Shown: positions 1-8,141 of the stretch, piece after piece
Position numbering within the stretch: position 1 is the stretch's first letter
Layout of the letters: each line of letters starts with the position of its first letter
From: Sinorhizobium terangae
GTDB lineage: Bacteria; Pseudomonadota; Alphaproteobacteria; Rhizobiales; Rhizobiaceae
Assembly: GCF_009601505.1 (NCBI RefSeq)
Contig: NZ_WITC01000124.1
Location: 120,032 to 184,031 of the forward strand
DNA length: 64,000 nucleotides
Reading direction: 5' to 3'
Position numbers and translations under genes: made by a program
Notes under the pieces: generated by a model
What the model was told of the DNA's origin: nothing
Seen by the model: only the letters and a program-made list of their open reading frames with translations
Database searches by the model: none

Positions 1-877
1 CGTCCAAGGTCAGCAGGAAATTCAACTCCGGCTCCTTCAGGTCGTCGCGGGGCTTGAGCTTCATCTCAGAGGCCGAACGCGCGAACTTGTTCCACGGGCA
101 GGCCGCAAGACAGTCGTCGCAGCCATAGATCCGGTTGCCGATCAGAGGGCGGAGCTCGGGCTCGATCGGCCCCTTGTGCTCGATCGTCAGGTAGGAAATG
201 CAGCGCCGTGCGTCGATCTGGTAAGGCGCCGGAAAGGCGCCGGTCGGGCAGGCATCGAGGCAGGCGCGACAGGAGCCGCAATGGTCGCGTTCGGGCTCGT
301 CGAAATCGAGATCGGCGGTCGTGAAAAGGCTGCCGAGAAACAGCCACGAACCGTATTCGCGGCTGACGAGATTAGTGTGCTTGCCCTGCCAGCCGATACC
401 GGCCTTCTCGGCGAGCGGCTTTTCCATGACCGGGGCCGTGTCCACGAAGACTTTCACGTCCTCGCCGGCGCGGGCGGCAAAGCGCGTCGCGATCTCCTTG
501 AGCCGCCCCTTGACGACATCGTGGTAATCGCGGTTCTGCGCATAAACCGAAATCGCCCCCCGCTCCCGCCTGCTGAGGATCGCGCGCGGATCGTCCTCTG
601 GACCGTAGTTCATGCCGAACATGACGATCGAGCGGACGTTGCTCCACAGCACGCGGGGATCGGACCGGCGTTCTGCCGTTTCGGCGAGCCACTCCATCGT
701 GCCATGGGCGCCTTCGGCCAGAAACTGTCTCAGCCGTGCGGGCGCCTCAGGAATGGCGTCCGGCTTGGTGATGCGACAGATATCGAAGCCTTTGTCTGCC
801 GCCTCGCTCTTCAGGAACGCGGTCAGTGTGCTGCGTTTCCTCCCCTGGTTCTCCGCTCTTACAGCGTCGCCAGGCAT
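1..877 (-). CDS. queG: Epoxyqueuosine reductase QueG (C-terminus cut by window edge)
   Basis: QueG catalyses the last step of queuosine synthesis in the tRNA wobble position, reducing epoxyqueuosine with a corrinoid and two [4Fe-4S] clusters in the cytoplasm. The reverse frame opens with MPGDAVRAEN at 877 and runs off the left edge, so about 292 residues are visible of a family that is usually 340-390 long. Both ferredoxin-like cysteine motifs are present near the visible end: CGSCRACLDACP followed by CDDCLAACPWN. The start is the ATG 10 bases downstream of the GST stop, so the two genes are probably cotranscribed. The missing C-terminus is only an edge effect. Confidence 0.93.
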   Translation of the reverse strand, partial: MPGDAVRAENQGRKRSTLTAFLKSEAADKGFDICRITKPDAIPEAPARLRQFLAEGAHGTMEWLAETAERRSDPRVLWSNVRSIVMFGMNYGPEDDPRAILSRRERGAISVYAQNRDYHDVVKGRLKEIATRFAARAGEDVKVFVDTAPVMEKPLAEKAGIGWQGKHTNLVSREYGSWLFLGSLFTTADLDFDEPERDHCGSCRACLDACPTGAFPAPYQIDARRCISYLTIEHKGPIEPELRPLIGNRIYGCDDCLAACPWNKFARSASEMKLKPRDDLKEPELNFLLTLD

Positions 878-887
878 TGCCTTGTCC

Positions 888-1580
888 TCAAAAATCGAGG
901 TCCGCATAGTGCGAAACCGGTGTGACGCCCCGCACGCGCTCACCGAGCAGCGGCCGGAAGGACGGGCGGGATTTCAGTCGCTGATACCACTCCTTGGCCG
1001 TCGGCGCCTCGGACCAGTCGATCTCGCCGAGGTAGTCGAGCACGGAGATCGCGGCCGCCGCGGCGAGGTCTGCATAGGAGATGCGGTCGCCCGCAAGCCA
1101 CGGGCGCGAGGCCGCGAGCCAGGAGAGATATTTCATGTGCTGGCGGATATTGGCGCGCGAGGTGCGAAGGATTTTCGAATCCGGCGCACCTCCACCCTGA
1201 TCCGGGGTCATCTGCAGCTTGAAGATGCGTTCGCGCACCAAGGGGCGTGTCACGTCGGCTTCCATCTTCTGCAGGAACCATTCGGTGAGCCGGCGGATCT
1301 CTGCTCGCTGGAACGGGTCCTCGGCGAGCAAACGGCGGTCGCGCTTCATGATGCCGCTGGTCTCATCGAGATATTCCGAAATGATCGTCGCGCCGCAGAG
1401 CGCGCGCATGCTGTCGTCGACATAGACAGGCAGCGTGCCCGCCGGATTGAGCGCCAGAAAGTCCCGCCGGTTCTCCCAGGGCTGCTCCTCGCTCAGCTCT
1501 GTCTGGTAGCCGTATTCCGAAAGAATCAGGCGTACGAACCGGGAGGCGGAGGACATGGGGTGATGATAGAGTGTCGGCAT
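888..1580 (-). CDS. Glutathione S-transferase family protein
   Basis: A 230-residue protein with an N-terminal thioredoxin-like half (MPTLYHHPMSSASRFVRL, then the NPAGTLPV cis-proline loop near residue 53) and an all-helical C-terminal half with the ADLAAAAAISVLDYLG helix usual in GSTs. The likely catalytic Ser/Tyr is in the first 12 residues. The frame is open upstream to 1661, but the ATG at 1580 begins exactly where the thioredoxin fold begins. It precedes queG by 10 bases. Its substrate cannot be read from the sequence; conjugation of glutathione to electrophiles is the family role. Confidence 0.85.
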   Translation of the reverse strand: MPTLYHHPMSSASRFVRLILSEYGYQTELSEEQPWENRRDFLALNPAGTLPVYVDDSMRALCGATIISEYLDETSGIMKRDRRLLAEDPFQRAEIRRLTEWFLQKMEADVTRPLVRERIFKLQMTPDQGGGAPDSKILRTSRANIRQHMKYLSWLAASRPWLAGDRISYADLAAAAAISVLDYLGEIDWSEAPTAKEWYQRLKSRPSFRPLLGERVRGVTPVSHYADLDF

Positions 1581-1749
1581 CAAGGGTCGGCTTCGTGGAT
1601 CTGTTTTTTCGGGAGCGCTACAGTAGCATCGTGACACATGTGTCTGGCCACGGCTTGTCATAAAAACGAGCTATAGGTAGTTCAGGTGGCAAACACAAGC
1701 AAATCGACCTTCTCCTCCCACACCCCAACATGTCAGGAACATCTTATTT

Positions 1750-2556
1750 ATGGCGGATCAATCGATCATCAGCGCGCTCGTTCTCGGGCTTGTCGAGGGA
1801 CTGACCGAGTTCATCCCCGTGTCGTCGACGGCGCATGTTCTTCTTGCCGGCCACTTCCTCGGCTTCAGGTCACCCGGGAATACCTTCGCCGTTCTCATCC
1901 AGCTCGGTGCGATCCTCGCGATCCTGCTGGTCTATTTCCACCGGCTGCTCAAGATCGCGCTGGCCTTGCCGTCGAGCGCGCTGGCACGTCGCTTCGTGCT
2001 CTCGGTGCTCATCGCCTTTCTTCCGGCGGCGGTTATTGGTGCCGCGGCCCACGGCTTCATCAAGTCGGTGCTTTTTGAAACACCGATGCTGATCTGTATC
2101 GTGTTAATCGTCGGCGGCGTCATCCTCTACGCGATTGACCATCTGCCGCTTAAACCCCGTTACACCGATGTGATGGACTATCCGCCATCGCTGGCTTTCA
2201 AAATCGGCCTCTTTCAGTGCCTTGCGATGATTCCGGGCACGTCGCGTTCCGGCGCCACGATTGCCGGTGCTCTGCTGATGGGAACCGACAAGCGTTCCGC
2301 GGCAGAGTTTTCCTTCTTTCTTGCCATGCCGACGATGGTCGGCGCCTTCACCATCGATCTCTACAAGAACCGCGATGCGCTGTCCTTCGACGATATGACG
2401 CTGATTGCGGTCGGCTTCATCGCCGCCTTCGTGGCCGGGGTGTTTGTCGTGCGCTCGCTGCTCGATTTCGTCTCGTACCGCGGCTTCACGCCCTTCGCGA
2501 TCTGGCGGATCATCATCGGCGTCGCAGGTCTGATCGGCCTTTGGCTTCTTGGATAG
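1750..2556 (+). CDS. uppP: Undecaprenyl-diphosphatase UppP/BacA
   Basis: This membrane phosphatase recycles undecaprenyl diphosphate to the monophosphate lipid carrier used for peptidoglycan and surface polysaccharide synthesis. The 268-residue product is mostly hydrophobic, with about eight membrane segments. Both family signature regions are intact: EGLTEFIPVSSTAH near residues 15-28, and PGTSRSGATIAGALLMG near residue 162. Length matches the family. It stands alone, divergent from the GST-queG pair, and is followed by a strong hairpin at 2568-2600. Confidence 0.95.
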   Translation: MADQSIISALVLGLVEGLTEFIPVSSTAHVLLAGHFLGFRSPGNTFAVLIQLGAILAILLVYFHRLLKIALALPSSALARRFVLSVLIAFLPAAVIGAAAHGFIKSVLFETPMLICIVLIVGGVILYAIDHLPLKPRYTDVMDYPPSLAFKIGLFQCLAMIPGTSRSGATIAGALLMGTDKRSAAEFSFFLAMPTMVGAFTIDLYKNRDALSFDDMTLIAVGFIAAFVAGVFVVRSLLDFVSYRGFTPFAIWRIIIGVAGLIGLWLLG

Positions 2557-2567
2557 GCAAAGAATAA

Positions 2568-2600
2568 AGCCGCATGCGCTCTTTCGAGACGCATGCGGCT
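2568..2600. terminator. Perfect 11-bp hairpin between convergent uppP and a small gene
   Basis: An 11-bp perfect inverted repeat (agccgcatgcg, 2568-2578, and its complement at 2590-2600) with an 11-base loop lies 12 bases after the uppP stop. On the minus strand it is followed by a T-rich run (ctttattctttg), so it can act as an intrinsic terminator for the small minus-strand gene at 2686-2847. It may also stop uppP transcription, although the plus strand lacks a T-run. Confidence 0.6.
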
Positions 2601-2685
2601 CCCTGGCCCCCGCCAAAACTAAAATGTCACCGTCGCAGTGCCGTCCGTCTCTGGGGGGACCGCTCTTTATGCGACAGGTGCCGGC

Positions 2686-2847
2686 TTACTCGCCGGAAAA
2701 CTCGATAGACGCCGTCGTGCAGGGATCGACGCCATAGGCGGGCGCGCATCCCTTGCTGCTGCTTGCCACGGTGCCCGGAGCCATGAATGAGCCAGCAAGA
2801 ATGATCAGTGCCGCAGACGCAAAAAAGATTGCGATCGACTTGCCCAT
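2686..2847 (-). CDS. Small exported protein, 53 residues, function unknown
   Basis: A 53-codon frame starting MGKSIAIFFASAALIILAG and ending IEFSGE at a TAA. The first 22 residues have one lysine followed by a long hydrophobic stretch, as in a signal peptide or single N-terminal anchor, with a possible cleavage near TVA-SS. The remaining part is short and holds two cysteines (CAPAYG and DPCTT), which could form a disulphide in the periplasm. It is convergent with uppP and shares its hairpin. I do not recognise a family. The frame is supported by the signal-like N-terminus and the T-rich terminator behind it. Confidence 0.55.
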   Translation of the reverse strand: MGKSIAIFFASAALIILAGSFMAPGTVASSSKGCAPAYGVDPCTTASIEFSGE

Positions 2848-3030
2848 GGGACGTTATGCCTTTCGAGTGTGATGTTGGCACCGACTGCGCTCGCCGAGCG
2901 ATGTGGTGCGAGGGGGTGTTTATTCGCCGGACATGTCATGATCAATATCAGGACATGCTGAATCTGCGGTAAACGCTATTGGCGTTTTGCTACTGCGGCA
3001 GAACTGCAACGGTGTTGCGTCATTGCAACA

Positions 3031-3058
3031 AACAAAAACCGCCGGCAGGGCCGGCGGT
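3031..3058 (-). terminator. Intrinsic terminator of the NDUFA9-like gene
   Basis: A 9-bp GC-rich stem (3038-3046 with 3050-3058, loop agg) is followed on the minus strand by TTTTGTTTGTT. It lies 30 bases past the stop of the gene at 3089-4069, the classical rho-independent layout. Confidence 0.85.
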
Positions 3059-3088
3059 CACAGAGCGAAAATCCGGAAGAGTGAGATA

Positions 3089-4069
3089 TCAGGCCGCCCG
3101 TCCGCCGCGCTGATACTGCCCATGCGGGCGATAGCGCACCAGATAGCTCGGCAGGACCGATTCGAGCATCGTCGCTTGGATGCCGATTCCGGCGAGCGTC
3201 CGCCCCTCGGTTTCGGCCTGTGCGGAGACGATATTGTCGGATTTGAGCAACACTACCTGGTCTGCGGTGAGCGGCGGCGTGATGAACGGCACCAGCGACA
3301 CGACCCTGCCCATCAGCGAAGCGACGCCGAAGGGCAGCGACACGAGGCGGCGCTTGCGGTCGATCGTCTTCAGCATGAGCTCGAGACATTCGCGGAACGA
3401 CAGGACCTGCGGCCCGCCAAGCTCATAGATCTTGCCTTTCTCGACCTTGCCGTCGACGGCGCGGGCGACCGCTTCGGCAACATCGGTCACGTAGACCGGC
3501 TGAAACTTCGTGCGGCCGCCGCCGACGAGCGGCAGGAGTGGCGAGAACCGGGCCATTTCGGCGAACTTGTTGAAGAAGCCGTCCTCGGGCCCGAAAATGA
3601 TCGACGGCCGCAGGATGATGGCTTCGGGTAGGGTTTCGAGGATCGCCGCCTCGGCTCGGCCCTTGGTGCGGGCATAGCTCGACTCGGACTTGGCGTCGGC
3701 CCCGATCGCCGAGATATGGGTCAGCGTCGCCCCGGCCGCCCGAGCCGCTTCGGCGACTGCCCGCGCTCCGAAATCCTGGACCGCGTCGAACGTGTTGCGG
3801 CCGCTCTGGAACAGGATGCCGACACAGTTGATCACATGGTCGGCACCTTCGACGGCGCGGTCGATCGATTTGCGATAGCGCAGATTGGCCTGAACGAAGG
3901 AAATCTGGCCGACATTGCCGAGCGGCTGGAGATGGCCGGCGAGATCCGGCCGACGGACGGCGACACGAATGCGATAACCGCGCTTGGCGAGCGCGCGCAC
4001 CACATGACGGCCGACAAATCCGGATCCGCCGAAAATCGTCACCAGCGGCGGAAGGTTGGACAAGGTCAT
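3089..4069 (-). CDS. NDUFA9-like atypical SDR (complex I-associated NAD(P)-binding protein)
   Basis: A 326-residue Rossmann protein with the nucleotide-binding motif TIFGGSGFVGRHVVRALAKR at residues 12-31, a basic RVAVRRPDL after the second strand (NADP preference), and the NCVGI segment near residue 82. It belongs to the extended/atypical SDR group related to the mitochondrial complex I subunit NDUFA9. In alphaproteobacteria such proteins are linked to complex I or quinone biology, but direct evidence is limited. The family lacks a strict YxxxK site; YARTKGRAE near residues 132-140 occupies that region. It is preceded by a DUF1330 gene and followed by a clear terminator. Confidence 0.85.
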   Translation of the reverse strand: MTLSNLPPLVTIFGGSGFVGRHVVRALAKRGYRIRVAVRRPDLAGHLQPLGNVGQISFVQANLRYRKSIDRAVEGADHVINCVGILFQSGRNTFDAVQDFGARAVAEAARAAGATLTHISAIGADAKSESSYARTKGRAEAAILETLPEAIILRPSIIFGPEDGFFNKFAEMARFSPLLPLVGGGRTKFQPVYVTDVAEAVARAVDGKVEKGKIYELGGPQVLSFRECLELMLKTIDRKRRLVSLPFGVASLMGRVVSLVPFITPPLTADQVVLLKSDNIVSAQAETEGRTLAGIGIQATMLESVLPSYLVRYRPHGQYQRGGRAA

Positions 4070-4188
4070 GGGAAACGCACTCCTGATATCATTGGGAAGA
4101 ATTGCTTGCTACATAGCCCAAGCGGCGGGCGAGGTGAAGGCCAATCCACAGGGCCGCACCAGCACTTTCGTGACGCCTTCTGCGGGCT

Positions 4189-4476
4189 TCAGACGCCTTC
4201 CACCACCACCATCTCGGCGTCGGCCACTTCCTGGCGGATTGCCGCGGCAATCTGGTATTCTGGCGAGTTGTAACAGTCGACTGCGGCCTGAAGGGAAGGG
4301 AACTCGATGACGACGTTGCGGGAGCGAACCGCGCCTTCCAGGCGATGGAAATTGCCACCGCGGGCAAGGAATTTGGCGCCGTATTTCTCGAAGGCCGGCT
4401 TTGCCGCCGCTACATAGTCCTTGTAACGCTCCGGGTCCCGTATATCGACCCGAGCGATCCAATATCCCTTGGCCAT
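4189..4476 (-). CDS. DUF1330 family protein
   Basis: A 95-residue cytoplasmic protein matching the dimeric alpha/beta barrel fold of DUF1330: MAKGYWIARVDIRDPERYKDY at the start, FLARGGNFHRLEG in the middle and VVIEFPSLQAAVDCYNSPEY near residue 60. Function is not established for this family. A purine-rich region before the ATG (GAGGAGCTTATC) serves as ribosome binding site. It sits between pyrF and the NDUFA9-like gene on the same strand, 119 bases upstream of the latter. Confidence 0.85.
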   Translation of the reverse strand: MAKGYWIARVDIRDPERYKDYVAAAKPAFEKYGAKFLARGGNFHRLEGAVRSRNVVIEFPSLQAAVDCYNSPEYQIAAAIRQEVADAEMVVVEGV

Positions 4477-4615
4477 GATAAGCTCCTCGTCTTTCGGTAG
4501 AAATACACAGACGGGATCGTTACTTCCGGCAATTCGCGGTCAACGTCAAGCGCAGCTTCTCGTCAATGGAGGTAAGCTTGCAGAATAGCCGGCGAAGCTT
4601 GCCTTCGCGGACGGA

Positions 4616-5320
4616 TCAAGCCGAGAGCGTGCTCTCCATCTCGGTCAGTATCGCGCGGGCGGCTGTCAATGGCTCCGCAGCCTGGACGATCGGCCGCGCG
4701 ACGACGAGATGGCTCGATCCGGCGCGAAGCGCTTCGGCGGGCGTCATCACGCGCTTCTGGTCACCCTTGTCGGCACCGGCCGGCCGGATCCCGGGCGTGA
4801 CGAGCGCCATGTCCGCTCCGATGATCTTGCGCACCGCCGCGGCCTCCTCGGCGGAGCAGACAATGCCGCCCATTCCCGCGGCGCGCGCCTGTTCGGCGCG
4901 GCGCAACACCAGCGTGTGCGGATCGTATTCGTAACCGGCATCGATGACGTCCTGCTCGTCCATGGAGGTCAGCACCGTAACGCCGAGCAGGCAGAGGCCG
5001 GATCCGCGCGCCGCCTCGACGGCCGCCCTCATCGCCTTGGGATAGGCATGCAGCGTCAGCATCGACACGCCCATCTTCACAATGTTCTCGACGCCCTTCG
5101 CCACCGTGTTGTCGATGTCGAGCAGCTTCATGTCGAGGAAGACCTTCCTGCCGCTCGCGACAAGATCGCGGGCGAATTCGAGCCCGCCGGCGAAGGCAAG
5201 CTGGTAGCCGATCTTGTAGAAAGCGATGCTGTCTCCAAGCGTCGAGACGATCTTTTCCGCCTCGGCAACCGTCGGAATGTCAAGGCCGACGATCAGCCGG
5301 TCGCGCGCGCTCATGGTCAT
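4616..5320 (-). CDS. pyrF: Orotidine 5'-phosphate decarboxylase PyrF
   Basis: PyrF converts OMP to UMP, the last step of de novo pyrimidine synthesis. The 234-residue TIM-barrel protein carries RLIVGLDIPT at the N-terminus, the catalytic DMKLLDIDNTV tetrad region (Lys/Asp/Asp) near residues 62-72, and TPGIRPAGADKGDQKRVMTP near the C-terminus. The start chosen is the ATG at 5320, eight bases after the stop of the upstream histidine phosphatase gene and behind AGGGGTGA. A further in-frame ATG lies at 5314. It is probably in one transcript with pmtA and the phosphatase gene. Confidence 0.95.
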   Translation of the reverse strand: MTMSARDRLIVGLDIPTVAEAEKIVSTLGDSIAFYKIGYQLAFAGGLEFARDLVASGRKVFLDMKLLDIDNTVAKGVENIVKMGVSMLTLHAYPKAMRAAVEAARGSGLCLLGVTVLTSMDEQDVIDAGYEYDPHTLVLRRAEQARAAGMGGIVCSAEEAAAVRKIIGADMALVTPGIRPAGADKGDQKRVMTPAEALRAGSSHLVVARPIVQAAEPLTAARAILTEMESTLSA

Positions 5321-5327
5321 GTCGAGA

Positions 5328-5921
5328 TCACCCCTGCCAGAATTCCATCGGCGTCCAGTCGCACGTGACAGCGCGATCCGCAAGGCGAAAAGCAAAGAGG
5401 TTGCCGCCGCCGGCCGGCTGGTCCGCGTCGCGCGCGATCGCGGTGCCGGTCATGCGGCATTTGAGCAGCGTGCCGACGCCGCCATGGCCGACGAAGGCGA
5501 TCGGAATCGCTGGGTCGTGGCGATCGAGAATGTAGGAAACCGCGTTCCAGATGCGCGTCTGCGCGTCGATCGCCCGCTCCCATCCTTTGAAGCTTTCGTT
5601 CGGGTGGGCGAAAAACCAGTCGGCCGCCTCCTCGAATGCCTGTGGCGGCAGGAAGCCTGTCGCCGAACGATCGTTCTCGCCCATCTCTTCGTCGGTCTCG
5701 ATCGGGATTCCTGCCGCGCGCGCCAGTATGGCTGCGGTCTCCACGGCTTTCGTCTCGTGGCTGGATATGATGCGGCCGAGGGACCGGACCCATGGGGTCG
5801 AGGCCGCTGCGCGGGCGCGGTCCCTGCCGAGCTCGGACAATCCCCATTTCGGCACGGCGATTGCCGGGTCGATCTTGACCCGCGGATGGGTCAGATAGAC
5901 GCCGAACACGCGGCGCCTCAA
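5328..5921 (-). CDS. Histidine phosphatase (phosphoglycerate mutase-like) superfamily protein, TTG start
   Basis: A 197-residue protein of the histidine phosphatase superfamily: a WGLSELGRDRARAA segment, SSHETKAVETA (the second arginine/histidine region) and the C-terminal AFVGHGGVGTLL containing the second catalytic histidine. The usual N-terminal RHG is replaced by THP (YLTHPRV), keeping the phospho-accepting histidine but not the arginine or glycine. The TTG start overlaps the pmtA stop (TTGA), which implies translational coupling; a GTG four codons downstream is an alternative. Substrate unknown. Confidence 0.8.
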   Translation of the reverse strand: MRRRVFGVYLTHPRVKIDPAIAVPKWGLSELGRDRARAAASTPWVRSLGRIISSHETKAVETAAILARAAGIPIETDEEMGENDRSATGFLPPQAFEEAADWFFAHPNESFKGWERAIDAQTRIWNAVSYILDRHDPAIPIAFVGHGGVGTLLKCRMTGTAIARDADQPAGGGNLFAFRLADRAVTCDWTPMEFWQG

Positions 5922-6520
5922 TGCGCCTTGCGATAGACCCAGAGCTGAGCGGGCGGAATGTTGCGCACGACGAAGTCGAGATGCTGGATGCTGTAGCGAT
6001 CGGGCATGGCGACGACCGGTGACAGCGCCCCATAGGAGATCTGGACGACGGGCCGACCGACCGGGATGCGCGAAAGCAGGTCTTCGACGAGTTCGACGCG
6101 GCGGTGCATCGGAAAGTTCAACAGCGGCACCGCGGATACGACGCTGTCGAACTGCCGGTCCTTCAAGGATCCCAGCGTGCGTTCGAGATCGAACGCGTCA
6201 CCGTTGATGAACTGCACGCCGGCGAAACGGGCCTTCAGCTGATTGAAGAAATCGGTCGAATATTCAACCGAGACCAGTTTGTCCGGCGCGATGCCGCGCT
6301 CCAGGATCGCCTTGGTGATCACCCCGGTCCCGGGGCCGAGCTCGAGCACCGGCAGGCCTGAGTGGGGATTGACCACGCTCGCCATCCGTCGCGCCGTGAT
6401 CGAGGAGGTTGGAAGGATGGCTCCGACGGCACGGGTGTTGTTCATCCAGCCTTTGAAGAAGCGGATTTCCTCGTCGAACTTCCGGCCGAACTTTTCCTTC
6501 ACCTTCAGGTGCAATCTCAT
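5918..6520 (-). CDS. pmtA: Phosphatidylethanolamine N-methyltransferase PmtA (Sinorhizobium type)
   Basis: PmtA uses S-adenosylmethionine to methylate phosphatidylethanolamine stepwise to phosphatidylcholine, a major rhizobial membrane lipid needed for effective symbiosis. The 200-residue protein shows FDEEIRFFKGWMNN, the SAM-binding motif I LELGPGTGVITKAILERG near residues 51-68, and SVEYSTDF and GDAFDL after it. The short length and class-I methyltransferase fold match the Sinorhizobium/Rhodobacter PmtA type. The ATG at 6520 is preceded by GAGGGGA; an in-frame ATG at 6547 lacks such a site. Its stop overlaps the next gene. Confidence 0.9.
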   Translation of the reverse strand: MRLHLKVKEKFGRKFDEEIRFFKGWMNNTRAVGAILPTSSITARRMASVVNPHSGLPVLELGPGTGVITKAILERGIAPDKLVSVEYSTDFFNQLKARFAGVQFINGDAFDLERTLGSLKDRQFDSVVSAVPLLNFPMHRRVELVEDLLSRIPVGRPVVQISYGALSPVVAMPDRYSIQHLDFVVRNIPPAQLWVYRKAH

Positions 6521-6692
6521 CGAATCCCCTCGAAAAATCATTCTCATTCAGTCGCACGCGGCCGACGCAGCGTTCTGATTCGGCGAGGTCGCGCAAGCGC
6601 ATGGAGCATAATGTGCTCCCATCTGCGGCAAAAACAAGTCTGTCCGCGTCTAAAAGCGACAGCTTATCAACAATGCGCGACCACGGATTTCA

Positions 6693-6722
6693 TAAAAAAC
6701 CCGCCGTCCAGTGCCGGCGGGT
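6693..6722 (-). terminator. Intrinsic terminator of dnaN
   Basis: Stem acccgccg (6699-6706) pairs with cggcgggt (6715-6722), followed on the minus strand by TTTTTTATG. It starts about 30 bases past the dnaN stop. Confidence 0.88.
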
Positions 6723-6752
6723 CAGCTTTCATGGCGCGGTCGACGGAAACCC

Positions 6753-7871
6753 TCAGACGCGCATCGGCATCAGGACGTAAAGCGCGTCCTCGGCGGCGAG
6801 ATCGCGCACCAGCGTCGGCGAGCCGGGATCGGCGAGCATGAAGACCGCATCGTTGCCTGTCAGCTGCGCTGTGATGTCGAGCAGGTATTTGGCGTTGAAC
6901 CCGATTTCCAGTGGATCGCTTTCATAGCCGACCGGCAGTTCTTCCGTAGCACTGCCTGAATCGGGATTGTTGACCGTCAGCGTCATCTGTCCGTCCGTAA
7001 GCGCAAGCTTCACAGCGCGGCCGCGCTCGGAGGAAATGGTCGAGACGCGATCGACGGCCTGGGCAAAGGACTGGCAATCGACGCGCAATTCCTTCTCGTT
7101 GTTGGCCGGAATCACCCGCTGGTAGTCGGGGAAAGTGCCGTCGATCAGCTTCGAGGTCATGATGATCGAACCGATCGTCAAGCGGATCTTGGCGTCCGAG
7201 ACTTCGACCGTCACGACGATGTCGGGATTGTCGAGCAGCTTCTGCAACTCGCTGACAGTCTTGCGCGGAATGATGATGCCTGGCATGCCCTCGGAACCTG
7301 CCGGAGCCTCGACATCGGCGCGGGCAAGGCGATGGCCGTCGGTCGCAACCGCGCGCAGCTTCAGCTGTCCCTTGTTCTCGACCGTGTGCATGAAAATGCC
7401 GTTGAGGTAATACCGGGTCTCCTCCGTCGAGATCGCGAACTGCGTCCGGTCTATCAGCATCTTGAGATCCGTCGCCTTCAATCGGAAGGAATGCGAGAAG
7501 CTTCCGGCCGTCAGATCCGGAAAATCCGACTGCGGCAGGCACTGCAGCGAAAACTTCGAACGGCCGGAGGCCACCGTCATCGCCGTGCCTTCGGCATTGG
7601 TCGCAAGCAGCACTTCCGCTCCGTCGGGGAGCTTGCGAACGATGTCGTAGAGGAGGTGCGCCGGAACCGTGGTGGCGCCCGCCTGTTCCACTTGCGCCGG
7701 CGTCGCCTCGGTGATCTCGAGATCGAGGTCGGTTGCCTTCATTTCGAGGCTCGCTCCGTCGGAGCGCAGCAGCACGTTCGAGAGGATCGGGATCGTATTT
7801 CGCCGTTCGACCACGCGGTGGACATGGTTCAGCGATTTCAGGAGATTGGACCGCTCGAGAGTAATGCGCAT
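6753..7871 (-). CDS. dnaN: DNA polymerase III beta subunit (sliding clamp)
   Basis: DnaN forms the ring-shaped dimer that tethers DNA polymerase III and other factors to DNA. The 372-residue product shows the three repeated clamp domains, beginning MRITLERSNLLKSLNHVHRVVERRNTIPIL and ending ALYVLMPMRV, which is the standard C-terminal peptide (PMRL in E. coli). Length is normal. Unlike in many bacteria it is not beside dnaA, which lies 41 kb away in this window; separation is usual in Rhizobiales. It has its own terminator and is divergent from rsmI. Confidence 0.97.
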   Translation of the reverse strand: MRITLERSNLLKSLNHVHRVVERRNTIPILSNVLLRSDGASLEMKATDLDLEITEATPAQVEQAGATTVPAHLLYDIVRKLPDGAEVLLATNAEGTAMTVASGRSKFSLQCLPQSDFPDLTAGSFSHSFRLKATDLKMLIDRTQFAISTEETRYYLNGIFMHTVENKGQLKLRAVATDGHRLARADVEAPAGSEGMPGIIIPRKTVSELQKLLDNPDIVVTVEVSDAKIRLTIGSIIMTSKLIDGTFPDYQRVIPANNEKELRVDCQSFAQAVDRVSTISSERGRAVKLALTDGQMTLTVNNPDSGSATEELPVGYESDPLEIGFNAKYLLDITAQLTGNDAVFMLADPGSPTLVRDLAAEDALYVLMPMRV

Positions 7872-8141
7872 GGGATGCTACCGCTTTCAACCATTGCCCG
7901 GCGGGCGAACCCGCCGCGGCGTCAACTGCGAGTGTCCCGGCCGATCAGCCGGAAGGATGTGGACGGGCAAAATGGCAGAAAGAGAGCCGCAAAAGCAAGG
8001 GGTTTCGCCGGGAGTTTCCCCAATTGCACAAGCGTGCGGCCGCGGCCCGTCCTTGCCTCACGCCATCAGCTCGCCCATAAAGGGCGAAGCCGGGGCGACG
8101 GGCATGGTCGGCGGGAAGATAAGCAATTGGAAAAACACGAA

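Noticed and set aside
1686..2078. A plus-strand frame beginning upstream of uppP
   Set aside because: It overlaps uppP in another frame and lacks the membrane pattern; uppP is unambiguous.
6664..6672. TTATCAACA near dnaN, resembling a DnaA box
   Set aside because: A single imperfect 9-mer with no neighbours; in Rhizobiales the origin lies near hemE, not at dnaN.
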